A stretch of 64,000 nt of DNA from Dehalococcoidia bacterium (GTDB lineage Bacteria; Chloroflexota; Dehalococcoidia; DSTF01; JACRBR01), in the NCBI GenBank assembly GCA_021731085.1, contig JAKFYB010000019.1, positions 62,001 through 126,000 on the forward strand, given 5' to 3'. The notes beneath the pieces are model-generated. The model saw only the letters and a list, made by a program, of their open reading frames with translations, searched no databases and had not been told where the DNA came from. Shown here piece after piece: positions 23,721 to 32,894 of this stretch (its first letter is position 1; every line of letters starts with the position of its first letter). A program made the position numbers and the translations under genes.

Positions 23721-26090
23721 ATGATGACCACGCAAGAACGAGCAGCAGGACGAGACCATCTGCCTATCGCCGATCGAGACGCGGCAGTATCCGTCACGTA
23801 TGACGCGAAGGATCCTGCCACGTCGTTTCCGCCGATCAAGCCGCTGCGTCCACCGGAGGGCGCGCCGAACGTACTGATCGTCCTGATCGACGACGCAGGA
23901 TTCGGGTCGTCGAGCGCGTTTGGCGGACCCTGCCAGACACCAAATGCTGAACGGCTGGCGGAGCGCGGCCTGAAGCTCAACCGCTTTCACACGACCGCTC
24001 TCTGTTCGCCGACTCGCCAGGCGCTGCTGACGGGACGCAATCATCACTCCGTCGGCATGGGCGGCATCACGGAGATCGCGACGTCCGCGCCCGGCTACAA
24101 CTCGATTCGGCCGAACACGTGCGCTCCGTTGGCGGAGACGCTGAAGCTCAACGGCTACTCGACGGCGCAGTTCGGTAAGTGCCACGAAGTGCCAGTGTGG
24201 GAGACGAGCCCGATGGGGCCGTTCAGCGCCTGGCCGACGGGCAGCGGATTCGAGCACTTCTATGGGTTCATCGGCGGCGAGACGAACCAGTGGGCGCCGG
24301 CAATCTATCGCGACACTGTGCCGGTCGAGCCCGATCGTACACCGGAAGAGGGCTACCACTTCACGGAGGACATGACGGATCAGGCGATCCAGTGGGCGCG
24401 ACAGCAGAAGGCGCTGATGCCGGACAAGCCGTTCTTCATGTACTACGCGCCGGGCGCGACGCACGCACCGCACCACGTCGCACCGGAGTGGAGCGAGAAG
24501 TACAAGGGCAAGTTCGACCAGGGCTGGGACAAACTTCGCGAAGAGACGTTCGCGCGGCAGAAGCAGCTGGGTGTCATTCCGCAGGACGCGGAACTGACCG
24601 CGCGCGCGCCCGAAATCCCCGGTTGGGATGAGATGCCCGATGACCTCAAGCCGGTGCTCGCGCGCCAGATGGAGGTGTACGCGGGCTTCATGGAGCACAC
24701 GGACCACCACATCGGACGGCTGTTCGATGCGCTTGAAGACCTCGGCATCATGGACGACACGCTGGTGTACTACATCGTCGGCGACAACGGCGCGTCTGGC
24801 GAAGGCACGCCGACCGGCTGCTTCAACGAAATGGTCGTGTTGAACGGCGGATTCGGCCTGGAGACCGTCGACTTCATGCGCAGCAAGATCGACGACTTCG
24901 GCACGCCAAAGGCGTACAACCACTATGCCGTCGGGTGGGCGCACGCGATGGACACGCCATACCAGTGGACGAAGCAGATAGCGTCGCACTGGGGTGGCAC
25001 GCGCAACGGCGCGATCGTGTCGTGGCCGAATGGGATCAAGTCGAAGGGCGAAGTGCGATCACAGTTCTCGCACGTGATCGACATCGCGCCGACGATCCTG
25101 GAGGCGGCCGGGCTGCCGGAGCCGACGAGCGTGAACGGCGTGCAGCAGCGTCCGATCGAGGGCACGAGCATGCTGTATGCCTTCGACGACGCGAAAGCCG
25201 ACGAGCGCCGAACGGTGCAGTACTTCGAGATGTTCTGCAACCGTGGGATCTACCACAACGGCTGGACGGCGGTGACTCGGCACTCGATTCCCTGGGTCGG
25301 GACGGCGATGCCCGCGTTCGACGACGACGTTTGGGAGCTGTACGCGCCCGATGACTGGACACAGTCGCGCAACCTGGCGGCGCAGCAGCCGGACAAGCTA
25401 CGCGAACTGCGGCGACAGTTCCTGCTTGAAGCCGCCAGGTACAACGTGTTTCCGCTGGACGACCGTCGGTTCGAGCGATTCAATCCAGATCAGGCCGGAC
25501 GTCCACAGCTCATCCACGGGTCAACGCAGATGCTCTTCGGAGGTATGGGACGGCTGACCGAGAATTCGGTGATCCCAATCAAGAACAAGTCATTCTCGAT
25601 CAGTGGTGAGATCGTTGTGCCGCAAGGTGGGGCGAACGGCGTCATCATCGCGCAGGGCGGGTCATTTGGTGGCTGGGCGCTGTACCTGCATGAAGGCCGG
25701 CCGGCCTTCTGCTACAACCTGTTCGGGTTGCAGCAGTTCAAGACGTACGGAAAGGACCCCGTGCCTGCTGGAGAGCACCAGGTGCGTATGGAATTCACCT
25801 ACGCAGGCGGTGGTCTCGGCAAGGGTGGCGACGTGAAGCTGTTTGTCGACGGTGCAGAGGTAGGTTCGGGCCATGTCGATGCGACCGTGCCGATGGTATT
25901 CTCGGCCGACGAGACGACGGACGTGGGGAATGACAGCGCAACGCCGGTGAGTGACGACTATACGCCGAAGACGAGCGAGTTCACGGGGCGGGTGCGCTGG
26001 GTGCAGATCGACATCGACGAGAAGGCCGAGGATCTGGACCACATGATCTCAGCGGATGAGCGCTGGCGCATCGCGATGGCACGTCAGTAG
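23721..26090 (+). CDS. arylsulfatase (AtsA-like)
   Basis: 789 residues. NVLIVLIDDAGFG carries metal ligands Asp57 and Asp58. The formylglycine motif is C95-S-P-T-R99 followed by QALLTGR. GKCHEVPVWE, YYAPGATHAPHH and DNGAS complete the alkaline-phosphatase-superfamily active site. The C-terminal 180 residues (from about FSISGEIVVPQGGANG) look like a concanavalin-type beta-sandwich. Length and layout match mycobacterial AtsA-type sulfatases, which hydrolyse aryl or alkyl sulfate esters. No signal peptide is seen. Adjacent ATG codons at 23721 and 23724 are both possible; GGAG lies upstream. Confidence 0.93.
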   Translation: MMTTQERAAGRDHLPIADRDAAVSVTYDAKDPATSFPPIKPLRPPEGAPNVLIVLIDDAGFGSSSAFGGPCQTPNAERLAERGLKLNRFHTTALCSPTRQALLTGRNHHSVGMGGITEIATSAPGYNSIRPNTCAPLAETLKLNGYSTAQFGKCHEVPVWETSPMGPFSAWPTGSGFEHFYGFIGGETNQWAPAIYRDTVPVEPDRTPEEGYHFTEDMTDQAIQWARQQKALMPDKPFFMYYAPGATHAPHHVAPEWSEKYKGKFDQGWDKLREETFARQKQLGVIPQDAELTARAPEIPGWDEMPDDLKPVLARQMEVYAGFMEHTDHHIGRLFDALEDLGIMDDTLVYYIVGDNGASGEGTPTGCFNEMVVLNGGFGLETVDFMRSKIDDFGTPKAYNHYAVGWAHAMDTPYQWTKQIASHWGGTRNGAIVSWPNGIKSKGEVRSQFSHVIDIAPTILEAAGLPEPTSVNGVQQRPIEGTSMLYAFDDAKADERRTVQYFEMFCNRGIYHNGWTAVTRHSIPWVGTAMPAFDDDVWELYAPDDWTQSRNLAAQQPDKLRELRRQFLLEAARYNVFPLDDRRFERFNPDQAGRPQLIHGSTQMLFGGMGRLTENSVIPIKNKSFSISGEIVVPQGGANGVIIAQGGSFGGWALYLHEGRPAFCYNLFGLQQFKTYGKDPVPAGEHQVRMEFTYAGGGLGKGGDVKLFVDGAEVGSGHVDATVPMVFSADETTDVGNDSATPVSDDYTPKTSEFTGRVRWVQIDIDEKAEDLDHMISADERWRIAMARQ

Positions 26091-26174
26091 CCTGACGAGT
26101 AACCTACGTCAAAGGGCAAGCAAAAGCCGAACGATCAGACGATGACGGCGGCCGAATCCTGCACGGAGGAATGA

Positions 26175-27677
26175 ATGGCAGAGAAGAAGCCGAACATCGT
26201 GGTGTTCTGGGGTGATGACATCGGTATCGCCAACCTGAGCTGCTATTCGGGTGGCCTGATGGGATATCGCACTCCCAACATCGACCGCGTCGCGGCCGAG
26301 GGCATGCGATTCACGGACTACTACGGCGAGCAGAGTTGCACTGCTGGGCGCTCCGCTTTCCTCACCGGCCAAAGTGTCTTCCGCACGGGGCTGTCGAAGG
26401 TGGGGCTTCCCGGGTCTGACCTTGGCCTGAAACCGGAAGACCCTACTATCGCCGAGTTGCTTAAGCCGCATGGCTATGCGACGGCGCAGTACGGCAAGAA
26501 TCACCTCGGTGACAAAGACGAGTTTCTTCCGACGATGCACGGATTCGACGAGTTCTTCGGGAACTTGTATCACCTGAACGCAGAAGAGGAGCCGGAACAT
26601 CCGGACTATCCCAAGCCCGAAGACTTCCCTAATTTCCGGAAGAACTTTGGTCCGCGAGGTGTCCTGAAGTGCAAAGCCAACAGTGACGGTACGCAGACTA
26701 TTGAAGACACGGGGCCGTTGACCAGAAAGCGGATGGAGACAATCGACGACGAGATCGTCGAGGGTGCCTGTGACTTCATTCGCCGACAGCATGCGGCTGG
26801 CGTGCCGTTCTTCATCTGGGTCAACACGACACACATGCACTTCCGAACGCACGTGAAGGAGGAAAGCCGCGGCCAATCCGGGCGCTGGCAGTCGGAGTAC
26901 CACGATGTGATGATCGACCACGATCGCGCCGTTGGCGTCGTTCTCGATTTGCTCGACGAGCTAGGTATCCAGAACGACACACTGTTCATGTATGGCACCG
27001 ACAACGGTGTGCACATGAATTCCTGGCCCGACGGCGGCATGACGCCGTTCCGCAACGAGAAGAACTCGAACTGGGAAGGTGCGTTTCGCACGCCTTGTGT
27101 TGTGCGCTGGCCAGGGAAAATCCCTGCTGGCGTGGTGTCCAATGACATCGTCAGTCACATGGACTGGCTTCCCACGTTCGTTGCGATGGCAGGTGATCCC
27201 GATGTTGGCGAGTCGCTCCTCAAGGGTCACGAGGCAGCCGGCAAGACCTTCAAGGTGCACCTCGATGGTTACAACCTGCTGCCATTCCTGACGACCGAAG
27301 GCACGCCGAGTCCACGGGTCTCATTCTTCTACTTCTCGGACGAGGGCGACCTCATGGCGGTGCGATACGACAACTGGAAGTTGATGTTCCTGGAGCAGAG
27401 AGTCGCCGGGACGTTGGACATCTGGTTGGAACCATTCGTCCAGCTCCGCGCGCCCAAAATCTTCAATCTCCGCACAGACCCGTTCGAGCGCGCAAGTATC
27501 ACATCGAACACGTACTACGACTGGATGATTGATCACATATTCCTGCTTGTTCCTGCTCAAGCCATCGTGGGAGAGTTCCTGGGGACATTCGCGGCGTACC
27601 CGCCACGCCAGAAGGCAGCCAGCTTCACCGTCGACCAGGTGCTGGAGAAACTTACGGCTGGCATCAGCAGCAACTGA
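26175..27677 (+). CDS. sulfatase, second copy
   Basis: 500 residues. PNIVVFWGDDIG supplies Asp14 and Asp15, and the formylglycine site is C55-T-A-G-R59 followed by SAFLTGQ, a C-x-A-x-R variant rather than C-x-P-x-R. GKNHLGDKDEFLPT, TTHMHF and YGTDNGVHMNSWPDGG provide the other metal and sulfate contacts. It is shorter than its neighbour and only distantly related to it, so a different sulfate ester is likely. No export signal. GGAGG precedes the ATG. Followed after 7 bases by the HAD phosphatase gene. Confidence 0.93.
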   Translation: MAEKKPNIVVFWGDDIGIANLSCYSGGLMGYRTPNIDRVAAEGMRFTDYYGEQSCTAGRSAFLTGQSVFRTGLSKVGLPGSDLGLKPEDPTIAELLKPHGYATAQYGKNHLGDKDEFLPTMHGFDEFFGNLYHLNAEEEPEHPDYPKPEDFPNFRKNFGPRGVLKCKANSDGTQTIEDTGPLTRKRMETIDDEIVEGACDFIRRQHAAGVPFFIWVNTTHMHFRTHVKEESRGQSGRWQSEYHDVMIDHDRAVGVVLDLLDELGIQNDTLFMYGTDNGVHMNSWPDGGMTPFRNEKNSNWEGAFRTPCVVRWPGKIPAGVVSNDIVSHMDWLPTFVAMAGDPDVGESLLKGHEAAGKTFKVHLDGYNLLPFLTTEGTPSPRVSFFYFSDEGDLMAVRYDNWKLMFLEQRVAGTLDIWLEPFVQLRAPKIFNLRTDPFERASITSNTYYDWMIDHIFLLVPAQAIVGEFLGTFAAYPPRQKAASFTVDQVLEKLTAGISSN

Positions 27678-27684
27678 GGTTTGC

Positions 27685-28608
27685 ATGGGTCAACCGCAAC
27701 GCCTGTCATCATGGCGTAACGGCGCGTCTCGCGATGCGATCACGCATTTTGTGGAGCGCGTCACCACCGACGGTCCGGTCTTCGTGCCGCCGTCGGAGCG
27801 TATCGCCGTATTCGACAATGACGGCACGCTCTGGCCGGAAAATCCGCTGCCATTTCAGTTCGCTTTCGCCATCGATGAACTGAAGCGCAAGATTCCCGCG
27901 GAGCCGAAGCTCGGCGACGATCCGATGGTACAGGCCGCCCTCGCCGGTGATCTCGCCACGCTCATGGGCGGTGCGCACTTCGACGGCCTCATGCAGGTGC
28001 TCGCGCTCACGCACGCAGGAATGACGACGGTCGAGTTCTGGGCGATTGTGAACAACTGGATGGCGACGGCGAAGCATCCACACTTCGACAAGCCATATGA
28101 TCAGGTGATCTACAAGCCCATGCTCGAACTGCTCGAGTATCTTCGCGCGAACGATTTCAAGACGTTCATCGTCTCCGGCGGAGGTGCGGACTTCATGCGC
28201 GTCTGGGTCGAGCGCGTGTATGGCATTCCGCCGGAGCAAGTCGTTGGCTCGACAGCGCACACCACATTCGAACTTCGCGAAGACGGCCCTGTATTGGTGA
28301 AGACAATGAGTAACGTGTTCGTCGACGACAACGCGGGCAAGCCCGTCGGTATCCACTCATTCATCGGCCGCCGACCCATCGCCTGCTTCGGCAACAGCGA
28401 CGGCGACCAGGCGATGCTGCAATACACCACGATCAACAATCCGCGGCTGAGCTTCGGACTCATCGTCCACCATACGGACGCCGAGCGAGAATACGCCTAC
28501 GATTCCCAACCGAAGAGCACCGGCAAGCTCGTCGCCGCGCTGGAAGAAGCACCGAAGCGCGGATGGACGGTTGTGAGCATGAAGGACGACTGGTCGACGA
28601 TCTTCTAG
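27685..28608 (+). CDS. HAD family phosphatase (phosphoserine phosphatase-like)
   Basis: 307 residues. The nucleophile motif is FDNDGT (Asp44, Asp46), the second motif is FIVSGGGADF, and the third is GNSDGDQAM. A helical cap lies between the first two (residues about 55-150). Proteins of this subgroup commonly lie beside bacterial arylsulfatase genes, but their substrate is not established. It begins 7 bases after the sulfatase stop. GAGGT lies 7 bases before the ATG. An upstream in-frame start inside the sulfatase gene is rejected. Confidence 0.88.
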   Translation: MGQPQRLSSWRNGASRDAITHFVERVTTDGPVFVPPSERIAVFDNDGTLWPENPLPFQFAFAIDELKRKIPAEPKLGDDPMVQAALAGDLATLMGGAHFDGLMQVLALTHAGMTTVEFWAIVNNWMATAKHPHFDKPYDQVIYKPMLELLEYLRANDFKTFIVSGGGADFMRVWVERVYGIPPEQVVGSTAHTTFELREDGPVLVKTMSNVFVDDNAGKPVGIHSFIGRRPIACFGNSDGDQAMLQYTTINNPRLSFGLIVHHTDAEREYAYDSQPKSTGKLVAALEEAPKRGWTVVSMKDDWSTIF

Positions 28609-28626
28609 CCGATACAGGGATAACGC

Positions 28627-29586
28627 GTGACGACTGAGACAAACCCACGCACTCAAGCTCCAGGCCCTCCACCGCACAAGAACATGGTGTGGATTCCCGG
28701 CGGGACGTTTCGGATGGGCTCTGAGGCGCACTATCCCGAGGAAGCGCCCGTCCACGAGGCCGACGTCCGCGGCTTCTGGATGGACGAACATCCTGTCACC
28801 AATCTCGACTTCCTGCGCTTCGTGAAGGCGACCGGCTACGAAACGTTCTGCCAGCGCGCGCCCGACGCAAGTCAGTACCCCGGCGCGAAACCGGAGATGC
28901 TGGTGCCTGGCTCCGTCATCTTCCGCCGATCCAGCGGGCCTGTTGATCTCGGCAATCCATACAACTGGTGGGACTGGTTGCCGGGCGCGGACTGGCAGCA
29001 CCCCGAGGGCCCGGGCAGTTCGATCGCGGGCCGCGAGCGTCATCCGGTCGTTCACGTCGCGTTCACCGATGCCGAAGCGTACGCGCAGTGGGCCAGCAAG
29101 GAGCTGGCCACCGAAGCCGAATGGGAGTTCGCCGCGCGTGGCGGCCTCGACGGCGCGGAGTTCGCGTGGGGCGACGAGATGATGCCGAAGAACAAGCCGA
29201 TGGCCAACACGTGGCAGGGCGAGTTTCCGCACGAGAACCTTCTCGTCGACGGATTCGAAGGGACATCGCCCGTGGGATCCTTCCCGGCGAACGGCTACGG
29301 ACTTGTCGACATGATCGGCAACGTCTGGGAGTGGACGACGGATTGGTACACCGCCACGCACGAGGCGGCTTCGCCATGCTGCGGCGCCGACCCCCGCACG
29401 GAAAGCATCGACCCTAACGATCCGTCGGCGATCCCGCGTAAGGTGATGAAGGGCGGCTCGCATCTCTGCGCGCCGAACTACTGCCGCCGCTACCGCCCGG
29501 CCGCGCGCATGGCGCAGGCCGTCGACACCTCGACGTGCCACCTCGGCTTCCGCTGCATCTCTCGTGTGCCGACCTCTGATGCGTGA
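28627..29586 (+). CDS. formylglycine-generating enzyme (SUMF1/FGE family)
   Basis: 319 residues. MVWIPGGTFRMGSEAHYPEEAPVHEADVRGFWMDEHPVTN opens the FGE fold, TEAEWEFAARGG is the central signature, and NVWEWTTDWY and GGSHLCAPNYCRRYRPAAR hold the copper-binding active-site pair Cys281 and Cys286. Aerobic FGE oxidises the motif cysteine of type I sulfatases to formylglycine. It is placed directly after two cysteine-type sulfatases and a HAD protein, so its substrates are almost certainly those sulfatases. GTG start with AGGG upstream. Confidence 0.93.
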   Translation: MTTETNPRTQAPGPPPHKNMVWIPGGTFRMGSEAHYPEEAPVHEADVRGFWMDEHPVTNLDFLRFVKATGYETFCQRAPDASQYPGAKPEMLVPGSVIFRRSSGPVDLGNPYNWWDWLPGADWQHPEGPGSSIAGRERHPVVHVAFTDAEAYAQWASKELATEAEWEFAARGGLDGAEFAWGDEMMPKNKPMANTWQGEFPHENLLVDGFEGTSPVGSFPANGYGLVDMIGNVWEWTTDWYTATHEAASPCCGADPRTESIDPNDPSAIPRKVMKGGSHLCAPNYCRRYRPAARMAQAVDTSTCHLGFRCISRVPTSDA

Positions 29587-29631
29587 GCCCACACGCCAGG
29601 CGCGCCGAGGCTCCAAGTTGCGGAGCGTTGG

Positions 29632-30384
29632 ATGCTAGAAGCGGCGATCTGGGGAGCAATCGCCGGCGCGTCGCTGCTCATCGGGGCGATCATCGCACTT
29701 GTCGCGCACCCCTCGCCGCGCACGGTCGGTCTCGTGATGGCGTTCGGCGCCGGCACGCTCATTGCGGCCGTATCGTTCGACCTCATCGGTGATTCCCTCG
29801 CGCTAGAGGACAGCGAGTTCGTCGCTGTCGCAATGTTGCTAGGCGCGCTCATGTTCTTCGTCGGCGATACGCTCGTCTCTTCGGCAGGCGGCCACAAACG
29901 CAAGAGCCTTTCTGTCGATGGCGACGGGAAAGCCACTGGCGACGGCGAGCAGGACGAGAGCGGCGTGGCGATCGTGTTGGGCACCGTGCTCGACGGCGTC
30001 CCGGAGACGTTCGTCATGGGACTCGCGTTGATCGAGGGCGGAGACGAAGCGCTCGGCCTGATCATGGCGGTCTTCATCTCAAATCTGCCGGAAGCGATCG
30101 GCGCAACGAGCAGTCTCGCTCGCTCCGGATGGGCGACGACGCGCATCATGGCAATGTGGGGCGGTATCGCTGCGATCACAGCCCTATCGAGCATGCTTGG
30201 ATACGCGTTCTTCGATGCGGCGGCAGGCCAGACGGGCACCCGTGTCGAGGGTTTCGCCGCGGGCGCGATCCTCGCGATGCTGGCGACGACGATGATCCCC
30301 GAATCGCAGAAGCTTGCGGGGCGACTCGTGGGCGTCGTGATGACGCTGGGCTTCACGCTGGGCGTGTGGGTCACGGCCGCGTAG
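29632..30384 (+). CDS. ZIP family metal transporter
   Basis: 250 residues with about eight transmembrane segments. LGTVLDGVPETFVMGLAL in TM4 and FISNLPEAIGATSSL in TM5 are the ZIP metal-site helices. A variable cytosolic loop (residues about 85-110, GHKRKSLSVDGDGKATGDGEQ) separates TM3 and TM4 but lacks the usual histidine cluster. Family members import Zn, Fe or Mn. Its place after the sulfatase/FGE genes may be incidental; FGE needs copper and sulfatases calcium, neither of which is a known ZIP substrate. Confidence 0.85.
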   Translation: MLEAAIWGAIAGASLLIGAIIALVAHPSPRTVGLVMAFGAGTLIAAVSFDLIGDSLALEDSEFVAVAMLLGALMFFVGDTLVSSAGGHKRKSLSVDGDGKATGDGEQDESGVAIVLGTVLDGVPETFVMGLALIEGGDEALGLIMAVFISNLPEAIGATSSLARSGWATTRIMAMWGGIAAITALSSMLGYAFFDAAAGQTGTRVEGFAAGAILAMLATTMIPESQKLAGRLVGVVMTLGFTLGVWVTAA

Positions 30385-30436
30385 ACAACAAGTTCACATT
30401 CGGCTGACCTCCGAAGTCGACACTTCGTCACAGCTT

Positions 30437-30469
30437 TCTCACATCTGCTCTTAGCGGCCTCTTAACCGA
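30437..30469 (+). promoter_or_regulatory. three 11-bp direct repeats, response-regulator box
   Basis: TCTCACATCTG, CTCTTAGCGGC and CTCTTAACCGA lie head to tail with an exact 11-bp period, ending 18 bases before the response-regulator ATG. OmpR/PhoB-type winged-helix regulators bind such 11-bp direct repeats. The same sequence pattern recurs at 32738-32770. Confidence 0.6.
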
Positions 30470-30487
30470 TGTTGCTACGCTCCCTCC

Positions 30488-31159
30488 ATGAAGGTGCTCG
30501 TCGTCGATGACGACCCGGGAATCAGCCAGTCGCTCGACCGTGTGCTGAAACGCGAAGGCTACGCAGTCTCGCTCGCACCCGACGGGGAAGCGGCGCTCAC
30601 ATCGATCGCGGCGGCTCCACCGGACGTGATCGTGCTCGACGTTGCGATGCCCAAGCTTGATGGGCTGTCCGTCTGCCGTCGGTTGCGTGCGCAAGGCGAC
30701 AAAACGCCCGTCCTCGTGCTTACTGCCCGACACAGCCTCGGTGATCGCGTGGCCGGCCTCGATGCCGGCGCCGATGACTACGTCGTGAAGCCCTTTGCGC
30801 TCGAAGAATTGCTGGCAAGACTGCGCGCGCTGTTGCGCCGGACGTCGGCCGATGAAGGCGGTGACCTCCTCACCTTAGACACGCTGTCGCTCGACCGGCG
30901 CACACGGACCGCCTCCAGAGATGGTCGGGCGATTGAACTCACACGAACGGAGTTCCAGCTCCTCGAATTACTGCTTCTAAACACCGGCCAGGTGCTGACG
31001 CGAGACGTGATATTCGACCGCGTGTGGGGCTATGACTTCGAGACAGGCTCGAATTCCTTGGATGTGTACATCGGCTATTTGCGCCGCAAGACGGAGGACG
31101 GTGGGCACGCGCGCCTGATACACACGATCCGCGGCGTCGGGTACATCGCAAGAACATGA
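30488..31159 (+). CDS. OmpR/MprA-like response regulator
   Basis: 223 residues. The receiver has the acidic pocket VVDDD, phosphoacceptor Asp51 ([11 protein letters not shown]), LTAR and KPF. The C-terminal winged helix includes [45 protein letters not shown] and IRGVGYIAR. It is most like MprA-type regulators of envelope stress in actinobacteria. Its stop overlaps the kinase start by four bases (ATGA). Three 11-bp repeats just upstream suggest autoregulation. Confidence 0.95.
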   Translation: MKVLVVDDDPGISQSLDRVLKREGYAVSLAPDGEAALTSIAAAPPDVIVLDVAMPKLDGLSVCRRLRAQGDKTPVLVLTARHSLGDRVAGLDAGADDYVVKPFALEELLARLRALLRRTSADEGGDLLTLDTLSLDRRTRTASRDGRAIELTRTEFQLLELLLLNTGQVLTRDVIFDRVWGYDFETGSNSLDVYIGYLRRKTEDGGHARLIHTIRGVGYIART

Positions 31160-32604
31160 GCCTACGCGCCCGCCTCACGCTGCTTGTCGCGTTCTGCGTC
31201 GCCGCCGCGGTGATGGCCGTGTCCCTCGTCGCGTACGTCGTCGCCGAAGATCGTCTCGTCAGCGCCGTCGACGATACGCTCGGCGGACGCGCGCAGTTTG
31301 TGGCCGGCCAGCCACCCGGAGTCAGGCCGGCCGGCGAGGACGCGCCAGTTGCCAGCGCTCCAGACGAGATGGGGCGCAGGTGGTATAGCCGTGTGATACG
31401 CGGCGGCGGCATGGTCGGGCAGGGCATCCCGAGCATCGATATCTTTCAAGTCGTGAATGCGAGCGGCGAGATCGTCGTCGCGCCCGCGGATCAGGTCGTG
31501 CTGCTGCCCGTCTCGGACGACGACCTCGCCGTCGGCACAGGCAACGCGAAGCCCTTCTTCCACAATGCGACCGTCGACGGCAGGGAGTATCGCGTCTTTA
31601 GTTCTCCGGGTCCGAACAACACCGTCGTCCTCACGGCCCGCTCGCTTGAGGAGGTGAACAACACCCTGGCCGATCTGCGGATCATCCTGATCGCCGTGAG
31701 CATCGCCGGCATCGTGGTGGCGACCGGACTTGGGATGCTGGTCGCGCACCGATCGCTGCGGCCAGTGTCAAAGCTGACGGCGGCCGTCGAGCATGTCGCC
31801 ACGACGCAAGATCTCTCCCACTCGATCGAGGTCCGGCAAGGCGACGAGATCGGCAGGCTGGCGGCCAGCTTCAACACGATGCTGCAAGCGCTCGAGACGT
31901 CGCGGCTCCAACAGAGGCAGCTTGTGACAGACGCCAACCACGAGCTCCGCACGCCGCTCACGAGCCTGCGTACGAATATCGAACTCCTTGCGCGCGACGA
32001 AAGCCTGCCGCAGGAAGAGCGTCAGCAGATTCTGGACGACGCGACGTTCGAGATCGCTGAGCTGACGAAGATGGTCGGCGAACTGGTCGATCTCGCGACG
32101 GATCCCCGCGCGACAGAGCGCGAACGCGAGGACATCCGCCTCGACGAAGTGGCGGAGGCCGTCGTGGCGAGAGCGCGACGCCGGAGTGGCCTGACCATCG
32201 AGGTGCACGCGGAACCGACGCTCGTAGTCGGTCACCACGACTTGCTCGAGCGTGCGATCGCGAATCTCGTCGACAATGCTTGCAAGTGGAGTGATGACGC
32301 CGGCACGATTGAAGTCTCAGTGCACGACGGCGCTGTCGGCGTGCGCGATCACGGACCGGGCATTCCGGCGGGCGACCTGCCGCATGTCTTCCAGCGCTTC
32401 TATCGCAGCGATGACGCGCGCTCCAAGCCCGGATCTGGTCTCGGTCTCGCGATCGTCAAGCAGATCGCGGAGGCACACGGAGGATCCGCGCGCGCCGAGA
32501 ACGCAGCTGACGGGGGCGTACGCGTGACGGTCACGTTGCCGACAGCCCCGATGGATCCGCAGCCAGTCGGCGAGGTCGTCGCGCGGCCGTCGCTGGCCAC
32601 ATGA
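31156..32604 (+). CDS. HAMP sensor histidine kinase (MprB-like)
   Basis: 482 residues. TM1 is at about 7-30, an extracytoplasmic sensor follows at about 31-172, and TM2 at about 173-197. The HAMP linker includes [20 protein letters not shown]. The HisKA H-box [14 protein letters not shown] carries His262. [18 protein letters not shown] and SGLGLAIVK are the N, G1 and G2 boxes. Together with the overlapping upstream regulator it forms a complete two-component system. The probable target, an exported helical protein, lies 290 bases downstream. Confidence 0.95.
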   Translation: MSLRARLTLLVAFCVAAAVMAVSLVAYVVAEDRLVSAVDDTLGGRAQFVAGQPPGVRPAGEDAPVASAPDEMGRRWYSRVIRGGGMVGQGIPSIDIFQVVNASGEIVVAPADQVVLLPVSDDDLAVGTGNAKPFFHNATVDGREYRVFSSPGPNNTVVLTARSLEEVNNTLADLRIILIAVSIAGIVVATGLGMLVAHRSLRPVSKLTAAVEHVATTQDLSHSIEVRQGDEIGRLAASFNTMLQALETSRLQQRQLVTDANHELRTPLTSLRTNIELLARDESLPQEERQQILDDATFEIAELTKMVGELVDLATDPRATEREREDIRLDEVAEAVVARARRRSGLTIEVHAEPTLVVGHHDLLERAIANLVDNACKWSDDAGTIEVSVHDGAVGVRDHGPGIPAGDLPHVFQRFYRSDDARSKPGSGLGLAIVKQIAEAHGGSARAENAADGGVRVTVTLPTAPMDPQPVGEVVARPSLAT

Positions 32605-32646
32605 GCTGTCCGCGCCCTCGCCTTCGTCGCGATTCTGCTCTATGCG

Positions 32647-32671
32647 CGCTGGGCGTCATTGCCTCCCAGCG
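32647..32671 (+). terminator. hairpin after the kinase gene
   Basis: CGCTGGG / CCCAGCG with an 11-base loop, 42 bases after the kinase stop. A second small hairpin (CTCGCA / TGCGAG) follows at 32690-32709. No strong U-tract. Confidence 0.4.
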
Positions 32672-32737
32672 ATAGTTGAACGGCCAACACTCGCAGCATT
32701 TGTTGCGAGGCGGTTGTAGCGGTGCCGCAGCGTCTTT

Positions 32738-32770
32738 TTCTTAGCCCTCTCTTAGCCGCATCTCAGACAA
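32738..32770 (+). promoter_or_regulatory. 11-bp direct repeats upstream of the exported helical protein
   Basis: TTCTTAGCCCT, CTCTTAGCCGC and ATCTCAGACAA in exact 11-bp register. The middle copy differs from CTCTTAGCGGC of the response-regulator box by one base. This predicts direct control of the gene at 32895 by the same regulator. Confidence 0.6.
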
Positions 32771-32820
32771 TGAAGTAACTACCGCGCGAACCTGTTCCTG
32801 TCACGCCGCAGCGTCAGCAG

Positions 32821-32840
32821 GAAAGGAGCGCCGCATGTAG
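32821..32840 (+). promoter_or_regulatory. start-stop element in the 5' leader
   Basis: GAAAGGAG (32821-32828), six bases, then ATG immediately followed by TAG (32835-32840). A ribosome could initiate and terminate at once here, 54 bases before the real start at 32895, which has its own AAGGAG. Confidence 0.35.
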
Positions 32841-32894
32841 AGCCCGCATGCAGCAGGTACGCGTCAACGTCACGGTTTCACGAAGGAGATTCAC

